Positions 41,682 through 51,720 are shown, counted from the first letter of the stretch. The stretch: DNA of 64,000 bases from Chryseobacterium oryctis (GCF_025971925.1 NZ_JAPDHV010000002.1:182003-246002); one strand, 5' to 3'. Translations and numbers: made by a program. Notes: a model not told the origin generated them from the sequence alone.

Positions 41682-44600
41682 ATGGCTTCAAACAAAATAC
41701 AATTTAGAAGTATTCATGAACTTAAAGACCCAGCTTTAAATAACAAGCTGGCTCAAAAAGAGTTTCAGGAAGAAATTCCGGTAGAAGATTTCCTTGGAGA
41801 TGCTGAGCAGAATGGTTCTAGTACTTCAAGAAGAGATTTCTTAAAATTATTAGGATTCTCTACTGCGGCAGTTACTTTAGCTGCTTGTGAAGCTCCGGTA
41901 ATTAAAACAATTCCTTATGTGGTAAAACCACATGATATTATTCCGGGCGTTCCTAATTATTACGCTTCCACATATTTTGATGGGTTTGACTTTGCTAGTG
42001 TTTTAGTAAAAACAAGAGAAGGTAGACCAATTAAAATAGACCCGAACCCGTCTGCTGGTGATTTAGGTAAAACTAATGCCAGAGCTCAGGCAAGTGTACT
42101 TTCTCTTTATGACAATGATAAAGTAAAACAACCTAAGCTAGACGGTAAAGACGAAACTTTCGATAAAGTAGATAGTTTTGTTATTAAAGGGTTAGATGAA
42201 GCTAAAGCTGCAAACAAAAGAATCGTATTATTATCACATTCTTTTGCATCACCAACTTTCAAAAAATTATTTTCTGAATTTAAAGCAAAATATCCTACAG
42301 CAGAATTAGTAACATATGATGCTTTCCCATATACAGCTTCTCTAGATGCTGCACAGGAAGTATTCGGTCAAAGAACATTACCTGTTTACGACCTTAAAGG
42401 GACTGAACTAGTAGTTTCTTTCCAAGCTGATTTCTTAGGAGATTATAACGCTTCTAGCTTAGAATCATCTTACGCAGCTGCTAGAAAACCAGGAGAAAAT
42501 ATGTTAAGACATATTCAAGTTGAATCAAATATGTCTCTTACTGGTGCTAATGCAGATTCAAGATATAGATTAAAACCAAGCCAAGTAAATAAAACATTAG
42601 TTGAAGTTTATAATGCTATTGTAACAGGTGCTACTCCTTCAGATAAATCTGCTACTGAAATCGTAAAAGAAATTCAGGCAAAAGGAAGCAAAGCTGTTGT
42701 ATTTGCTGATGGTTCTAAAGGCGCTCAGGTTTTAGCACACTTAATCAACCAAAAATTAGGCTCTGTTGCTTTCACTGGTAAAGCTAACTTCTTAAAAGAA
42801 TTTGACAAAGCAAGATATAATGAATTCTTAGGATGGTTAAACGCAGGGCAAGTTGGAGTACTAATTACAAACAATGTAGACCCAATTTATTCTAATCCTA
42901 AAGGAGAAGACTTCAAAAAGTCTATCGCAAAAGTTCCTTATGTAATTGCTGTTGCTGATAAGAAAAATGAAATGTATAAAGCAGCGAAAGCTGTAATTCC
43001 TGTAGCTAACTGGCTAGAATCTTGGGGAGATATTGAGCCTCAAACAGGAGTATATTCATTAATGCAGCCTACTATCCAGAAAATTTACAAATCAAGACAG
43101 ATTGAAGAGTCTTTATTGGTTTGGAAAAACGGAAAAAATAACGCTGCAAATAATTACTACGACTATTTAAAAGCTAATGCAACTTCTATCTTAGGAGGAA
43201 CTTCTTTCAACAAAGCTTTGTATAATGGTATCGTTACTACATCTAACGGGACTACATTATCTTATGTAGGTGGAAATGCAGCACAAGCTGTTGCTGAATT
43301 AGGAAACTTCAAGGCTTCTGATTTAGAATTAGTTCTTTATACTAAAACATCAATTGGAGATGGAACTCAAGCAAATAATCCATGGTTACAAGAGTTGCCA
43401 GACCCAATTACAAGAATGTCTTGGGATAACTATTTGACAATTTCTCCAAAAGATGCAGAAAAATTCGGTATTGAAAACGATCTTAATGCAAGAATGCAAT
43501 TAGATGGTTCTATCGTTAACCTTACTGTAAACGGAGTAACAATAAAAGATGTTCCTGTATTCATTCAACCAGGACAAGCAGAAGGATCAGTAGGTCTTGC
43601 GCTTGGTTATGGTAAGAAAAACTCTGGAGCTACAGCTGATACAGGAGTAAATGCTTATCCATTATTTGACGGTTCTAACCTAGTTATTTCTGGTGTTAAA
43701 ATCGAAAAAACAGGAGAAGATCATCAGTTTGCTGGTATCCAGCTTCAAAATACTCTAATGGGTCGTTACGAAATCGCAAAAGAAGTACCTTTAGCGGATT
43801 TCTTAAATGTAGCATTCGATGACGAACACAAAGGGTGGAATAAGCCTTTAGAATACCATACAATCAGTGGAGCTCTTCCTGCAAGAAAAATTGACCTATG
43901 GGATGCATTTGATGACACTGATGGACCTCACTTCAACCTATCTGTTGACTTGAACTCTTGTACAGGTTGTGGAGCATGTATCATTGCTTGTCAGGCTGAA
44001 AACAATGTTCCTGTAGTAGGTAAGGAAGAAATCAGAATGTCAAGAGATATGTATTGGTTAAGAATTGACCGTTACTATTCTGCCAGACAAAAACTGACTG
44101 TATACGAAGGGTTAAAAGAAGGAATGGCTGTTCCTGAATTATATGGTACTGCCTTCAATGAAGAAGGAGGAGCATTAAATCACCCTGCAGATAACCCGGA
44201 TGTAATCTTCCAACCGGTAATGTGTCAACATTGTAACCACGCTCCTTGTGAAACTGTTTGTCCGGTAGCGGCTACATCACACGGTAAGCAAGGTCAAAAC
44301 CACATGGCTTATAACAGATGTATTGGTACAAGATATTGTGCAAACAACTGTCCTTATAAAGTAAGACGTTTCAACTGGTTTACATATAACCTAAATGACA
44401 AGTTCGACTTCAACATGAACAATGATTTAGGAAGAATGGTACTAAACCCAGATGTAGTTGTAAGAACTAGAGGGGTTATGGAAAAATGTTCAATGTGTAT
44501 CCAAGAAACTCAAGCTACAATCTTAGCTGCTAAAAGAGAGAACAGAAAAGTAACAGATGATGAATTCAAAAAATCTGCTGCTTGTGCTGCTGCTTGTTCT

Positions 44601-44753
44601 ACAGGAGCAATGACGTTTGGAGACATGAATGACAAAGAATCTGAAGTAAGAGAGTTATTCTCTAGCAACAGAAGATATTATTTACTTGAAGAGATCGGAA
44701 CCAAACCAAATGTGTTCTATCACGCTAAAGTAAGAAACAGAGTAGAAAAATAA
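41682..44753 (+). CDS. actB: Alternative complex III subunit ActB, Fe-S/molybdopterin-like protein
   Basis: 1023 aa. A twin-arginine-type signal (SRRDFLKLLGFSTAAVTLAAC, TAT-variant) near residue 50 ends in a potential lipidation Cys. Residues about 80-740 resemble a molybdopterin oxidoreductase that in ACIII has lost its cofactor. The C-terminal part is ferredoxin-like: CTGCGACIIAC near 762, CQHCNHAPCETVCP near 850, CIGTRYCANNCP near 880, and CSMCIQETQ with ACAAAC. This gives three [4Fe-4S] and probably one [3Fe-4S] site. It passes electrons from quinol to ActA. Confidence 0.95.
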   Translation: MASNKIQFRSIHELKDPALNNKLAQKEFQEEIPVEDFLGDAEQNGSSTSRRDFLKLLGFSTAAVTLAACEAPVIKTIPYVVKPHDIIPGVPNYYASTYFDGFDFASVLVKTREGRPIKIDPNPSAGDLGKTNARAQASVLSLYDNDKVKQPKLDGKDETFDKVDSFVIKGLDEAKAANKRIVLLSHSFASPTFKKLFSEFKAKYPTAELVTYDAFPYTASLDAAQEVFGQRTLPVYDLKGTELVVSFQADFLGDYNASSLESSYAAARKPGENMLRHIQVESNMSLTGANADSRYRLKPSQVNKTLVEVYNAIVTGATPSDKSATEIVKEIQAKGSKAVVFADGSKGAQVLAHLINQKLGSVAFTGKANFLKEFDKARYNEFLGWLNAGQVGVLITNNVDPIYSNPKGEDFKKSIAKVPYVIAVADKKNEMYKAAKAVIPVANWLESWGDIEPQTGVYSLMQPTIQKIYKSRQIEESLLVWKNGKNNAANNYYDYLKANATSILGGTSFNKALYNGIVTTSNGTTLSYVGGNAAQAVAELGNFKASDLELVLYTKTSIGDGTQANNPWLQELPDPITRMSWDNYLTISPKDAEKFGIENDLNARMQLDGSIVNLTVNGVTIKDVPVFIQPGQAEGSVGLALGYGKKNSGATADTGVNAYPLFDGSNLVISGVKIEKTGEDHQFAGIQLQNTLMGRYEIAKEVPLADFLNVAFDDEHKGWNKPLEYHTISGALPARKIDLWDAFDDTDGPHFNLSVDLNSCTGCGACIIACQAENNVPVVGKEEIRMSRDMYWLRIDRYYSARQKLTVYEGLKEGMAVPELYGTAFNEEGGALNHPADNPDVIFQPVMCQHCNHAPCETVCPVAATSHGKQGQNHMAYNRCIGTRYCANNCPYKVRRFNWFTYNLNDKFDFNMNNDLGRMVLNPDVVVRTRGVMEKCSMCIQETQATILAAKRENRKVTDDEFKKSAACAAACSTGAMTFGDMNDKESEVRELFSSNRRYYLLEEIGTKPNVFYHAKVRNRVEK

Positions 44754-44778
44754 AGTTTAAATAATAAATAGGTAAAAA

Positions 44779-46176
44779 ATGTCAGGACATTACGAAGCTC
44801 CGATAAGGGAACCTCTAATTATTGGTCACAAAACTTATCACGATATCACAGAAGATATTGCACGACCTATCGAAGAAAGAGCAGGTAAATTATGGTGGAT
44901 CTCATTATATGCTGCCCTAGTTCTATTCATCTACGGATTCGGCTGTATTGCTTATACTATCGGAACAGGTATTGGAGCATGGGGACTTAACAGAACTATT
45001 AACTGGGGTTGGGATATTACCAACTTCGTATGGTGGGTAGGTATCGGTCACGCCGGAACACTAATCTCAGCAGTATTATTATTATTTAGACAAAGATGGA
45101 GAATGTCTGTAAACCGTTCTGCGGAAGCAATGACAATCTTCGCCGTTGTACAGGCAGCAATCTTCCCTGTAATTCACATGGGTAGAGTTTGGGTAGGATA
45201 TTGGGTATTCCCTTTACCAAACCAATTCGGTTCTCTTTGGGGCAACTTCAACTCTCCTCTACTTTGGGACGTATTCGCAATCTCAACGTATTTCTCAGTA
45301 TCAACAGTATTCTGGTTCATGGGATTGATTCCTGACTTTGCAATGATCAGAGATAGAGCAAAAACACCTTGGACTAAGAAAATTTATACATTCCTAGCAT
45401 TCGGTTGGGGTGGTAAAGCAAAACATTGGCAAAGATTCGAAGAACTTTCTTTGGTTCTTGCAGGTTTGGCAACTCCACTTGTATTCTCAGTACACACTAC
45501 CGTATCTTTTGACTTCGCAACTTCGGTTATTAAAGGATGGCACTCTACAATCTACCCTCCTTACTTTGTTGCCGGTGCGATCTTCTCAGGATTTGCAATG
45601 GTACAAACACTATTGTTAGTAGCAAGAAAAGTTTGTCACCTTGAGGATTACATTACCATGTATCATATCGAAATTATGAACATCGTAATCATCCTTACTG
45701 GTGGTATGGTAACTGTAGCTTACGCAACTGAATATTTCATCGGATGGTACTCAGGATCTAGATTCGAAGATTTCACATATCTTTCTCCAGGTGCTGCTGT
45801 TGGACCTTACTGGTGGGCTTTCTGGTCACTAATTATCTGTAACCTTGTTGTTCCTGCTTCTTTCTGGTTCAAAAAACTTAGAACGAACATTATCTGGACA
45901 TTCATCGTTGCATTAATTATCAACATTGGTATGTGGTTTGAGCGTTTTGATATCATCGTTATCAACCTTTCTAGAGACTACTTACCAGGATCTTGGACAA
46001 TGTTCAAACCAACCATTATTGATGTGGGTGTATATTTAGGAACTATCGGATTTTTCTCTGTATTATTCTTATTATATGCAAGAACATTCCCTGTAATTGC
46101 ACAGGCTGAATTAAAATCGATTTTGAAAATCTCAGGTGAAACTTATAAAGCAAAAGAAGGAGATGAGCACCACTAA
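44779..46176 (+). CDS. actC: Alternative complex III subunit ActC, NrfD/PsrC-like
   Basis: 465 aa, about ten membrane helices. It belongs to the NrfD/PsrC family of quinone-binding membrane subunits. The N-terminal EPLIIGHKTYHDITEDIA precedes the first helix, and charged residues for quinol oxidation and proton passage lie in helices around FVWWVGIGHAGTLIS. It overlaps actD by 14 bases. Confidence 0.95.
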   Translation: MSGHYEAPIREPLIIGHKTYHDITEDIARPIEERAGKLWWISLYAALVLFIYGFGCIAYTIGTGIGAWGLNRTINWGWDITNFVWWVGIGHAGTLISAVLLLFRQRWRMSVNRSAEAMTIFAVVQAAIFPVIHMGRVWVGYWVFPLPNQFGSLWGNFNSPLLWDVFAISTYFSVSTVFWFMGLIPDFAMIRDRAKTPWTKKIYTFLAFGWGGKAKHWQRFEELSLVLAGLATPLVFSVHTTVSFDFATSVIKGWHSTIYPPYFVAGAIFSGFAMVQTLLLVARKVCHLEDYITMYHIEIMNIVIILTGGMVTVAYATEYFIGWYSGSRFEDFTYLSPGAAVGPYWWAFWSLIICNLVVPASFWFKKLRTNIIWTFIVALIINIGMWFERFDIIVINLSRDYLPGSWTMFKPTIIDVGVYLGTIGFFSVLFLLYARTFPVIAQAELKSILKISGETYKAKEGDEHH

Positions 46177-46684
46177 AATTGTATACGGACTTTATGCTGA
46201 TGACGACGATTTAATGAACGGCGTTAAGGCATTCAACGATAAAGGAATCAAAATAAACGAAGTCTATACTCCGTTTCCGGTTCACGGACTAGATAAAGCT
46301 TTAGGTTTAAAGAAAACTAGAATTTCTGATGCTGCTTTCATCTATGCTTGTTATGGTGTTACTATCGGAGCAACTTTAACTTGGTATGTGATGAATCATG
46401 ACTGGCCTCAAAATATTGGTGGTAAACCAGCTTTTGATTGGGCACACAACATGCCCGCATTCGTAGTTCCAATGTTTGAATTAATGGTATTCTGTGCTGC
46501 TCACATGATGTCATTGACTTTCTTGGTAAGAAATAAGATGTATCCCGGAGCTCCAGCGCAAAACCCAGATCCAAGAACTACAGATGATAAATTCATGATG
46601 GAATTTGTAACTGAAGATGTTGAATCTGTAAAACAGTTGCTAATTGAAACTGGAGTTGAAGAAATAACTGTTAAAGACGCTTAA
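46163..46684 (+). CDS. actD: Alternative complex III subunit ActD (DUF3341)
   Basis: 173 aa from the ATG at 46163 (MSTTKIVYGLYADDDDLM); the frame extends 27 bases upstream inside actC without a better start. A soluble ferredoxin-like N-terminus contains EVYTPFPVHGLDKALGL near 39. Two membrane helices follow (about 58-80 and 100-122). It is a structural subunit placed between ActC and ActE as in other ACIII operons. Confidence 0.92.
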   Translation: MSTTKIVYGLYADDDDLMNGVKAFNDKGIKINEVYTPFPVHGLDKALGLKKTRISDAAFIYACYGVTIGATLTWYVMNHDWPQNIGGKPAFDWAHNMPAFVVPMFELMVFCAAHMMSLTFLVRNKMYPGAPAQNPDPRTTDDKFMMEFVTEDVESVKQLLIETGVEEITVKDA

Positions 46685-46685
46685 A

Positions 46686-47363
46686 ATGAAGAAGAATGTA
46701 TTAAAAATTACAGCAATTTTAGGTTTAACAACAGTTTTACTTAATTCTTGCGGACCAAAAGAGAATACACCATTAGTATATTTTCCTGATATGTACTTTC
46801 CTGTAGCTTACGATCCTTTGATGAAAGCTGAAGATGCATATTCAGATCATGAAAATGAAATCCCTGCTTTTGTAAAAAATAACGGAGCGACAGGTCTTTC
46901 TCCTGTAGAAGGTACTGTTTCACAGAATAAAGATGGTGTTTTTGAAGAAAGTTTACTTCCTAAAAATGTAGATGAGTACAATGCAGGATACGATGCTTCA
47001 AAAACAGTAACGGTATCTCCTTTAAATCCAGCTAACACAGCTAAAGACATTGAAAGAGGAAAAATGCTGTTTGATCGTACTTGTGCAGCATGTCACGGAA
47101 CAGGAGGTGATGGACAAGGATCTATCGTACAAAGTGGAGCATATTCTGGGGTTCCTAATTATGCTGACAGAGAAATTACTGTAGGATCTGTTCATTATGT
47201 ATTAACAAACGGTAGAAACTCAATGGGATCTTATGCTGGACAATTGAACCCAGGAGATAGATGGAGAGTAGCAATGTATGTGATGAGTGCTTTCAAAAAA
47301 GCAGCAGCACCGGCAGCTACAGCTGAAGCAACAACTGAAACTACTACCGAAACTAAAAAATAA
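46686..47363 (+). CDS. actE: Alternative complex III subunit ActE, monohaem cytochrome c lipoprotein
   Basis: 225 aa. The lipobox is LLNSC (Cys about 22), and haem attachment is CAACHGTGGDGQG near residue 135 in a class I cytochrome domain (about 115-205) with Met ligand candidates in NSMGSYAGQL. The C-terminus is Ala/Thr-rich. It is expected to hand electrons from ActA to the next carrier. It starts one base after the actD stop. Confidence 0.93.
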   Translation: MKKNVLKITAILGLTTVLLNSCGPKENTPLVYFPDMYFPVAYDPLMKAEDAYSDHENEIPAFVKNNGATGLSPVEGTVSQNKDGVFEESLLPKNVDEYNAGYDASKTVTVSPLNPANTAKDIERGKMLFDRTCAACHGTGGDGQGSIVQSGAYSGVPNYADREITVGSVHYVLTNGRNSMGSYAGQLNPGDRWRVAMYVMSAFKKAAAPAATAEATTETTTETKK

Positions 47364-47371
47364 GAAAAGAA

Positions 47372-48703
47372 ATGTATAGTTTTTCACCAAAATTAAAATC
47401 AACTTCTATAATACTTCTTGTTGTAGGTTTAGTTCTATTTGGTATTGGTTTCTTTATGAACAAAGGAATTTCTACTGAAAAAATAGAACATATGATGGAG
47501 GCTGTTCATGCTTCTGGTCATAATGCACCTACGCATTCAAGTGAAATGGTTGGGCCTCAAGATCATGCTGCTCATTTAGAGCATGCGGAAATGCAGGTTC
47601 ACAATCAGCCTTTAGCGTCAATACATTTTGTAGCTGTATTTTTCTTTGGAGTTAGCTGCTGTGTATTATTTTTCTATTCTATTCAGCACGCTGCACATGC
47701 AGGATGGCCTATTATAATCACGAGAGTGATGGAAGCTATAGCTTCTTATATACCTTGGGGAGGGGCTATTTTGATTATCATCATGCTATTAAACATCTTC
47801 CATTATGGTCATTTATTCCATTGGATGGATCCTGAGTTAACAGACCCTGAATCTGCTCACTTTGATGTTATCTTATTTGAAAAAAGAATTTTCTTAAACA
47901 TACCTTTCTATGCTATTAGAACTTTCATCTATGTATTAGGTGCTTCTTTCTTCGCATGGAAATTGAAAGCTCAATCTAAAAAAGTAGATGAAACTAAATC
48001 TAAAGTAGATTATCAAATGCTTTACAGATGGGCAGTAGGATATATTGCATTCTTCGGATTTGCTTCTGCTGCTTGGGCTTGGGACTGGTTGATGTCTATT
48101 GACCCTCACTGGTATTCTACAATGTATATCTGGTATTCAATGGTTAGCTGCCTTTCAAGTGGTATTGCAGTAATCATCCTTTTAAGTGTTTACTTAAAGA
48201 AAAACGGATTCTTACCTCAGTTCAACGACAATCACTTACATGATTTAGGAGTTTTCCTTTTCGCTACAAGTATGCTTTGGACATATACATGGTTCGCTCA
48301 GTTCATGCTTTATTGGTATGCAAACGTTCCGGAAGAGGTTAACTACTTCTTTGGTAGATTCCAGCACTACTCTCCTACATTCTTACCAATGCTAATCGTA
48401 AACTTCTTGTTACCATTATTAGTTTTAGTAAGTAGTAGCATTAAGAGAAACTACAAAGTTGTTACAACAATGGCTGTAGTCGTTCTTTTGGGACACATCT
48501 TAGATTACTTCAATATGGTAATGCCTGGAACAGTAGGTCCATATTGGAAAACACCTGAAGTATTCTTATTAGTAGTAGGAGCTATACTATTCGTAGCTGG
48601 ATTATTTATGTTTACTGTGCTTTCTGCATTATCTAAACTTAAACTTATTCCTACAGGTAACCCATACTTACACGAATCTGAAATTTATGAGTATCCTTTC
48701 TAA
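47372..48703 (+). CDS. actF: Alternative complex III subunit ActF, quinol-binding membrane protein
   Basis: 443 aa, about ten helices. The N-terminal periplasmic stretch is His-rich (MMEAVHASGHNAPTHSSEM, then HAAHLEHAEMQVHN), possibly binding metal. ActF resembles ActC and contributes to the membrane core. In many Flavobacteriia this gene is followed by cytochrome oxidase subunits; here a strong terminator ends the operon right after it. Confidence 0.93.
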   Translation: MYSFSPKLKSTSIILLVVGLVLFGIGFFMNKGISTEKIEHMMEAVHASGHNAPTHSSEMVGPQDHAAHLEHAEMQVHNQPLASIHFVAVFFFGVSCCVLFFYSIQHAAHAGWPIIITRVMEAIASYIPWGGAILIIIMLLNIFHYGHLFHWMDPELTDPESAHFDVILFEKRIFLNIPFYAIRTFIYVLGASFFAWKLKAQSKKVDETKSKVDYQMLYRWAVGYIAFFGFASAAWAWDWLMSIDPHWYSTMYIWYSMVSCLSSGIAVIILLSVYLKKNGFLPQFNDNHLHDLGVFLFATSMLWTYTWFAQFMLYWYANVPEEVNYFFGRFQHYSPTFLPMLIVNFLLPLLVLVSSSIKRNYKVVTTMAVVVLLGHILDYFNMVMPGTVGPYWKTPEVFLLVVGAILFVAGLFMFTVLSALSKLKLIPTGNPYLHESEIYEYPF

Positions 48704-48724
48704 GGACTTGTAACAAAATAAAAC

Positions 48725-48758
48725 AAAAAAAGACTGATCATATGATCGGTCTTTTTTT
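48725..48758 (+). terminator. Terminator of the actABCDEF operon
   Basis: AAAAAAGAC and GTCTTTTTT flank the perfect palindrome GATCATATGATC, giving a long stem with one mismatch, then T-run. It starts 22 bases after the actF stop. Confidence 0.9.
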
Positions 48759-48809
48759 GTACCATACAAATACATCAAGGCCGTTTATTAGAACTATAAA
48801 TTTTTAACC

Positions 48810-49826
48810 ATGAAAATAAAAACCATCCTATCATTCCTGTTTCTACTAATTATTACTTGTAATAATGCTCAAACCATAACATTCGTTTCTGAAAAAACTA
48901 ATAAACCATTACCACAAGTTTCCGTATTTGGAAAGGATGGAAATATTTTAGCTTATTCAGATATTGATGGTAAAATTGAAAAACAGTCATTAAAACCTGA
49001 ACAGGAAAAATTCCAAGTGATCTACGATAATTTTCAGGTTGCAACTCTTTCATATTCAGACTTTGAAAAAGACATTATTAAAATCAATGATCGAGTAAAA
49101 GATATTGAGCCCGTAATTATAAAAAATAATAAACCAGCAAAATATATTTTCGTAAAAGGAAACTTTAATTCATATGTAACGGTAAATGGTAAACTCAATT
49201 GCTATACAGACGGAATCATAACATACATTTTTGACAACCAAACTAAAAAACTGAAAAGCACAAACGTTGAACAATATAGAGTTTATAGACTAGAAGATCC
49301 GAAGCTTGAAAAAAAACAGACTTCAACTTGGGATTATGATTCTACATTAGAACTTCCAAACCTAAAAAATGTTGGAAATATTTTAGAATACAAATCAAAA
49401 AAATCAGTAATAAAAGAATTGAAAGGCGTTCAAAAAGACCAAATTGAAATAACAGGTGAAGCACTACAAAAAAAGGAATTTTCTTTATTTGGATATCGTT
49501 TCTTTGATCATAAAAGTATTCTAAATGTTACTTATGAAAAAGATTCAAAAAAAACATTACGAGATCTTTTAGAGTTCAATCAAGTTAATTTCCTTAAACT
49601 TAAACACAAATCTGAATCAGAATTCAATCAAATTATCCTTTACAATAATTTCTATCCTACAGAATTAGATTTTAAAGACAATGACGAGATTGAAAAAGTA
49701 AAATTCAAGACAGACTATAGCCAATACCAAACAAAATATTGGGAAAATTCTTCTTTTCCGAACATGCAGACAATTTTTAGTTCATTTTTCAAAAAAGACT
49801 TAAAGGAACAACAAAATAAAAAATAA
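48810..49826 (+). CDS. Secreted protein of unknown function with a carboxypeptidase-regulatory-like start
   Basis: 338 aa with signal peptide (MKIKTILSFLFLLIITCNNAQ). Residues about 22-70 (ITFVSEKTNKPLPQVSVFGKDG, AYSDIDGKIEK) resemble the CarboxypepD_reg/CNA-B beta-sandwich seen in Bacteroidota surface proteins. The rest, lysine- and phenylalanine-rich, is not recognised. No TonB receptor domain follows. It stands between the ACIII terminator and another gene with its own promoter. Hypothetical. Confidence 0.65.
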   Translation: MKIKTILSFLFLLIITCNNAQTITFVSEKTNKPLPQVSVFGKDGNILAYSDIDGKIEKQSLKPEQEKFQVIYDNFQVATLSYSDFEKDIIKINDRVKDIEPVIIKNNKPAKYIFVKGNFNSYVTVNGKLNCYTDGIITYIFDNQTKKLKSTNVEQYRVYRLEDPKLEKKQTSTWDYDSTLELPNLKNVGNILEYKSKKSVIKELKGVQKDQIEITGEALQKKEFSLFGYRFFDHKSILNVTYEKDSKKTLRDLLEFNQVNFLKLKHKSESEFNQIILYNNFYPTELDFKDNDEIEKVKFKTDYSQYQTKYWENSSFPNMQTIFSSFFKKDLKEQQNKK

Positions 49827-49851
49827 AAACATCTTTTAATAAAGGTTTTAC

Positions 49852-49859
49852 TAAATTTG
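49852..49859 (+). promoter_or_regulatory. -7 promoter element of the lipoprotein-apt unit
   Basis: TAAATTTG fits TAnnTTTG, 16 bases before the ATG at 49876. Confidence 0.45.
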
Positions 49860-49875
49860 TAGCAAACCAAAAAAA

Positions 49876-51063
49876 ATGAAAAAGTTATCTTTTCTTCTAG
49901 TTTTCAGCTTGTTGCTTTTTACAGCTTGTAAAAAAGATTCTGTAGATGCAACAAGTACACAAACTCTACAGTCAAGTATCAACGATATGACCTCTAGTCT
50001 TTCAACCATTAAACAAATTAAATTTAATGAAGCTCTTTATATCCTAAAAACTTTTGGAGTAGAAGCAGACGGAGACGTAGCCGAATTAAAAGCACTTGGG
50101 CATCTTATCAATGGAAAAAAAGTTCCTGAGATATTAGCAATGGCCGATCAGGTCGCACAGAAAAATGGCATAGAATGGGCAAGTACCGCACCTCCATCAT
50201 TAGGAGAAATGAATATCTTCGGGGATGAAAAAGCACAAGAAAGCGACCCGAATGATGTAAAGGCAAGTTCATTATCAATAATCACAACTCCAACCGGAGA
50301 CAATGGAAACGGAGCTACGGCAATTCAGATTGTTCCTAAACTTGTCGACAATGCAGGTAATCCTGTTTCATTTACAGGAGCTGGTTTAGAAACAATATTA
50401 GAAGTTTTCAGTAATGGAGTAAAACTTTCAACTGCTAAAAACCTGATGATTGATAATAATTTTAAAGGATTTAATTTAAAATTTTCTTCAATCCCTGCTG
50501 GAAAAGTTGTTGATAATAAAATTGACATTACTGTTTCGGTAAAAACAACAACAAAAACTTTCAAAATGTCTAAAATAGGATTAGATGTAAATCCTTCAGC
50601 ATTAAAAGTTCCTGCTCCGCCAAAAGTTGATTCTACAACAGCTCCACAAGAACCAACTGCAGTAGACCCGAATAGTCCGGTTAATCAGACAAATCCATCT
50701 ACAGATCCTAACACTACAACTCCAACAACACCAAAACAACCTGCGGCAGACCCAAAAGCTACCGTTACAAAATTTTTAAATAATGTAAGTTCACAAAACT
50801 TAAAAGCTGCATTTGATGCATCAAACAACCCTAGTTGGGGAAGTTATGAATCTTTCTCAAACCCAACTTCAGGATTTGGTTCTGTGAAAAATGTAAGTGT
50901 AAAAAACATTACAACAAATGCAACAAACACCAATAGCTCAAGTGTAAATGCTACTTACGATGTTACAGATAAAAACGGAAAAACAACTTCATTAAAAGTA
51001 ACTTTCGGACTTAAAAATGTAAATGGTGATTGGAAAATTTCTAGCTATAAAATAAATCCTTAA
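49876..51063 (+). CDS. Lipoprotein with NTF2-like C-terminal domain
   Basis: 395 aa. Lipobox LFTAC (Cys about 18). Residues about 45-240 form an unrecognised alpha then beta region, with a DUF-like DNAGNPVSFTGAGLET stretch near 157. A Pro/Thr/Asn-rich linker (about 245-295) joins a C-terminal domain (about 296-395; TVTKFLNNVSSQNLKAAFD, NGDWKISSYKINP) that looks like a DUF4878/NTF2-type cone fold. Its stop overlaps the apt ATG by one base (TAATG). This coupling with purine salvage may be accidental packing. Function unknown. Confidence 0.65.
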   Translation: MKKLSFLLVFSLLLFTACKKDSVDATSTQTLQSSINDMTSSLSTIKQIKFNEALYILKTFGVEADGDVAELKALGHLINGKKVPEILAMADQVAQKNGIEWASTAPPSLGEMNIFGDEKAQESDPNDVKASSLSIITTPTGDNGNGATAIQIVPKLVDNAGNPVSFTGAGLETILEVFSNGVKLSTAKNLMIDNNFKGFNLKFSSIPAGKVVDNKIDITVSVKTTTKTFKMSKIGLDVNPSALKVPAPPKVDSTTAPQEPTAVDPNSPVNQTNPSTDPNTTTPTTPKQPAADPKATVTKFLNNVSSQNLKAAFDASNNPSWGSYESFSNPTSGFGSVKNVSVKNITTNATNTNSSSVNATYDVTDKNGKTTSLKVTFGLKNVNGDWKISSYKINP

Positions 51064-51599
51064 TGGCATCACAAGAACTTATAAAAAAACTACAAGAAAC
51101 AATTGAGAACATTCCTGACTTTCCAATTCCGGGAATTCAGTTCAAAGACATCTCACCAATTTTTCTTAATCCAAAACTGTATGAAGAGGTTATTGAAGAT
51201 TTAACAGCTTTCAGTAAAGAAAAAGTAGATGTAGTTTGCGGAATAGAAAGTAGAGGATATCTTTTCGGAATTGCAATTGCTGTCGCTTTGGAAGTTCCAT
51301 TTATCTTAATAAGAAAATCAGGTAAACTTCCTCCTCCTGTTATTTCCGAAAAATATGACCTGGAATACGGAAGCGCAATCATCGAAACTCGCGAAGGACA
51401 AATAAAACCCGGACAAAGAGTTCTTATTCATGACGATTTATTAGCAACAGGTGGAACAACAGAAGCCGCTGCAAAATTGGTAGAAAAACAAGGCGCAAAA
51501 GTTGCACAATTTAGTTTTCTTACAGCTTTAAAAGGACTAAATGGAGATGAAAAACTTAAAAAGTTCAATGCAGAAATTTATCACATTCTAGAATTTTAA
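51063..51599 (+). CDS. apt: Adenine phosphoribosyltransferase
   Basis: 178 aa. It salvages adenine with PRPP to AMP. Seen: the N-terminal FPIPGIQFKDISPIF near 22, the flexible-loop region FILIRKSGKLPPPV near 81, and the PRPP-binding loop VLIHDDLLATGGT near 121. Length is standard. It is translationally coupled to the lipoprotein gene upstream and ended by a terminator. Confidence 0.95.
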   Translation: MASQELIKKLQETIENIPDFPIPGIQFKDISPIFLNPKLYEEVIEDLTAFSKEKVDVVCGIESRGYLFGIAIAVALEVPFILIRKSGKLPPPVISEKYDLEYGSAIIETREGQIKPGQRVLIHDDLLATGGTTEAAAKLVEKQGAKVAQFSFLTALKGLNGDEKLKKFNAEIYHILEF

Positions 51600-51619
51600 T
51601 TTTTAATATAAAATATCAA

Positions 51620-51649
51620 AATGCTTCGATAAAACGAAGCATTTTTTTT
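51620..51649 (+). terminator. Terminator of apt
   Basis: AATGCTTCG and CGAAGCATT form a perfect 9-bp stem with a 6-base loop and T8 run. Confidence 0.85.
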
Positions 51650-51720
51650 GTTTGCAACAAAAAATACAAACTATTTTCTAATCTTTGATTCACTTTTATC
51701 AATAATAACAACAAAGTATT

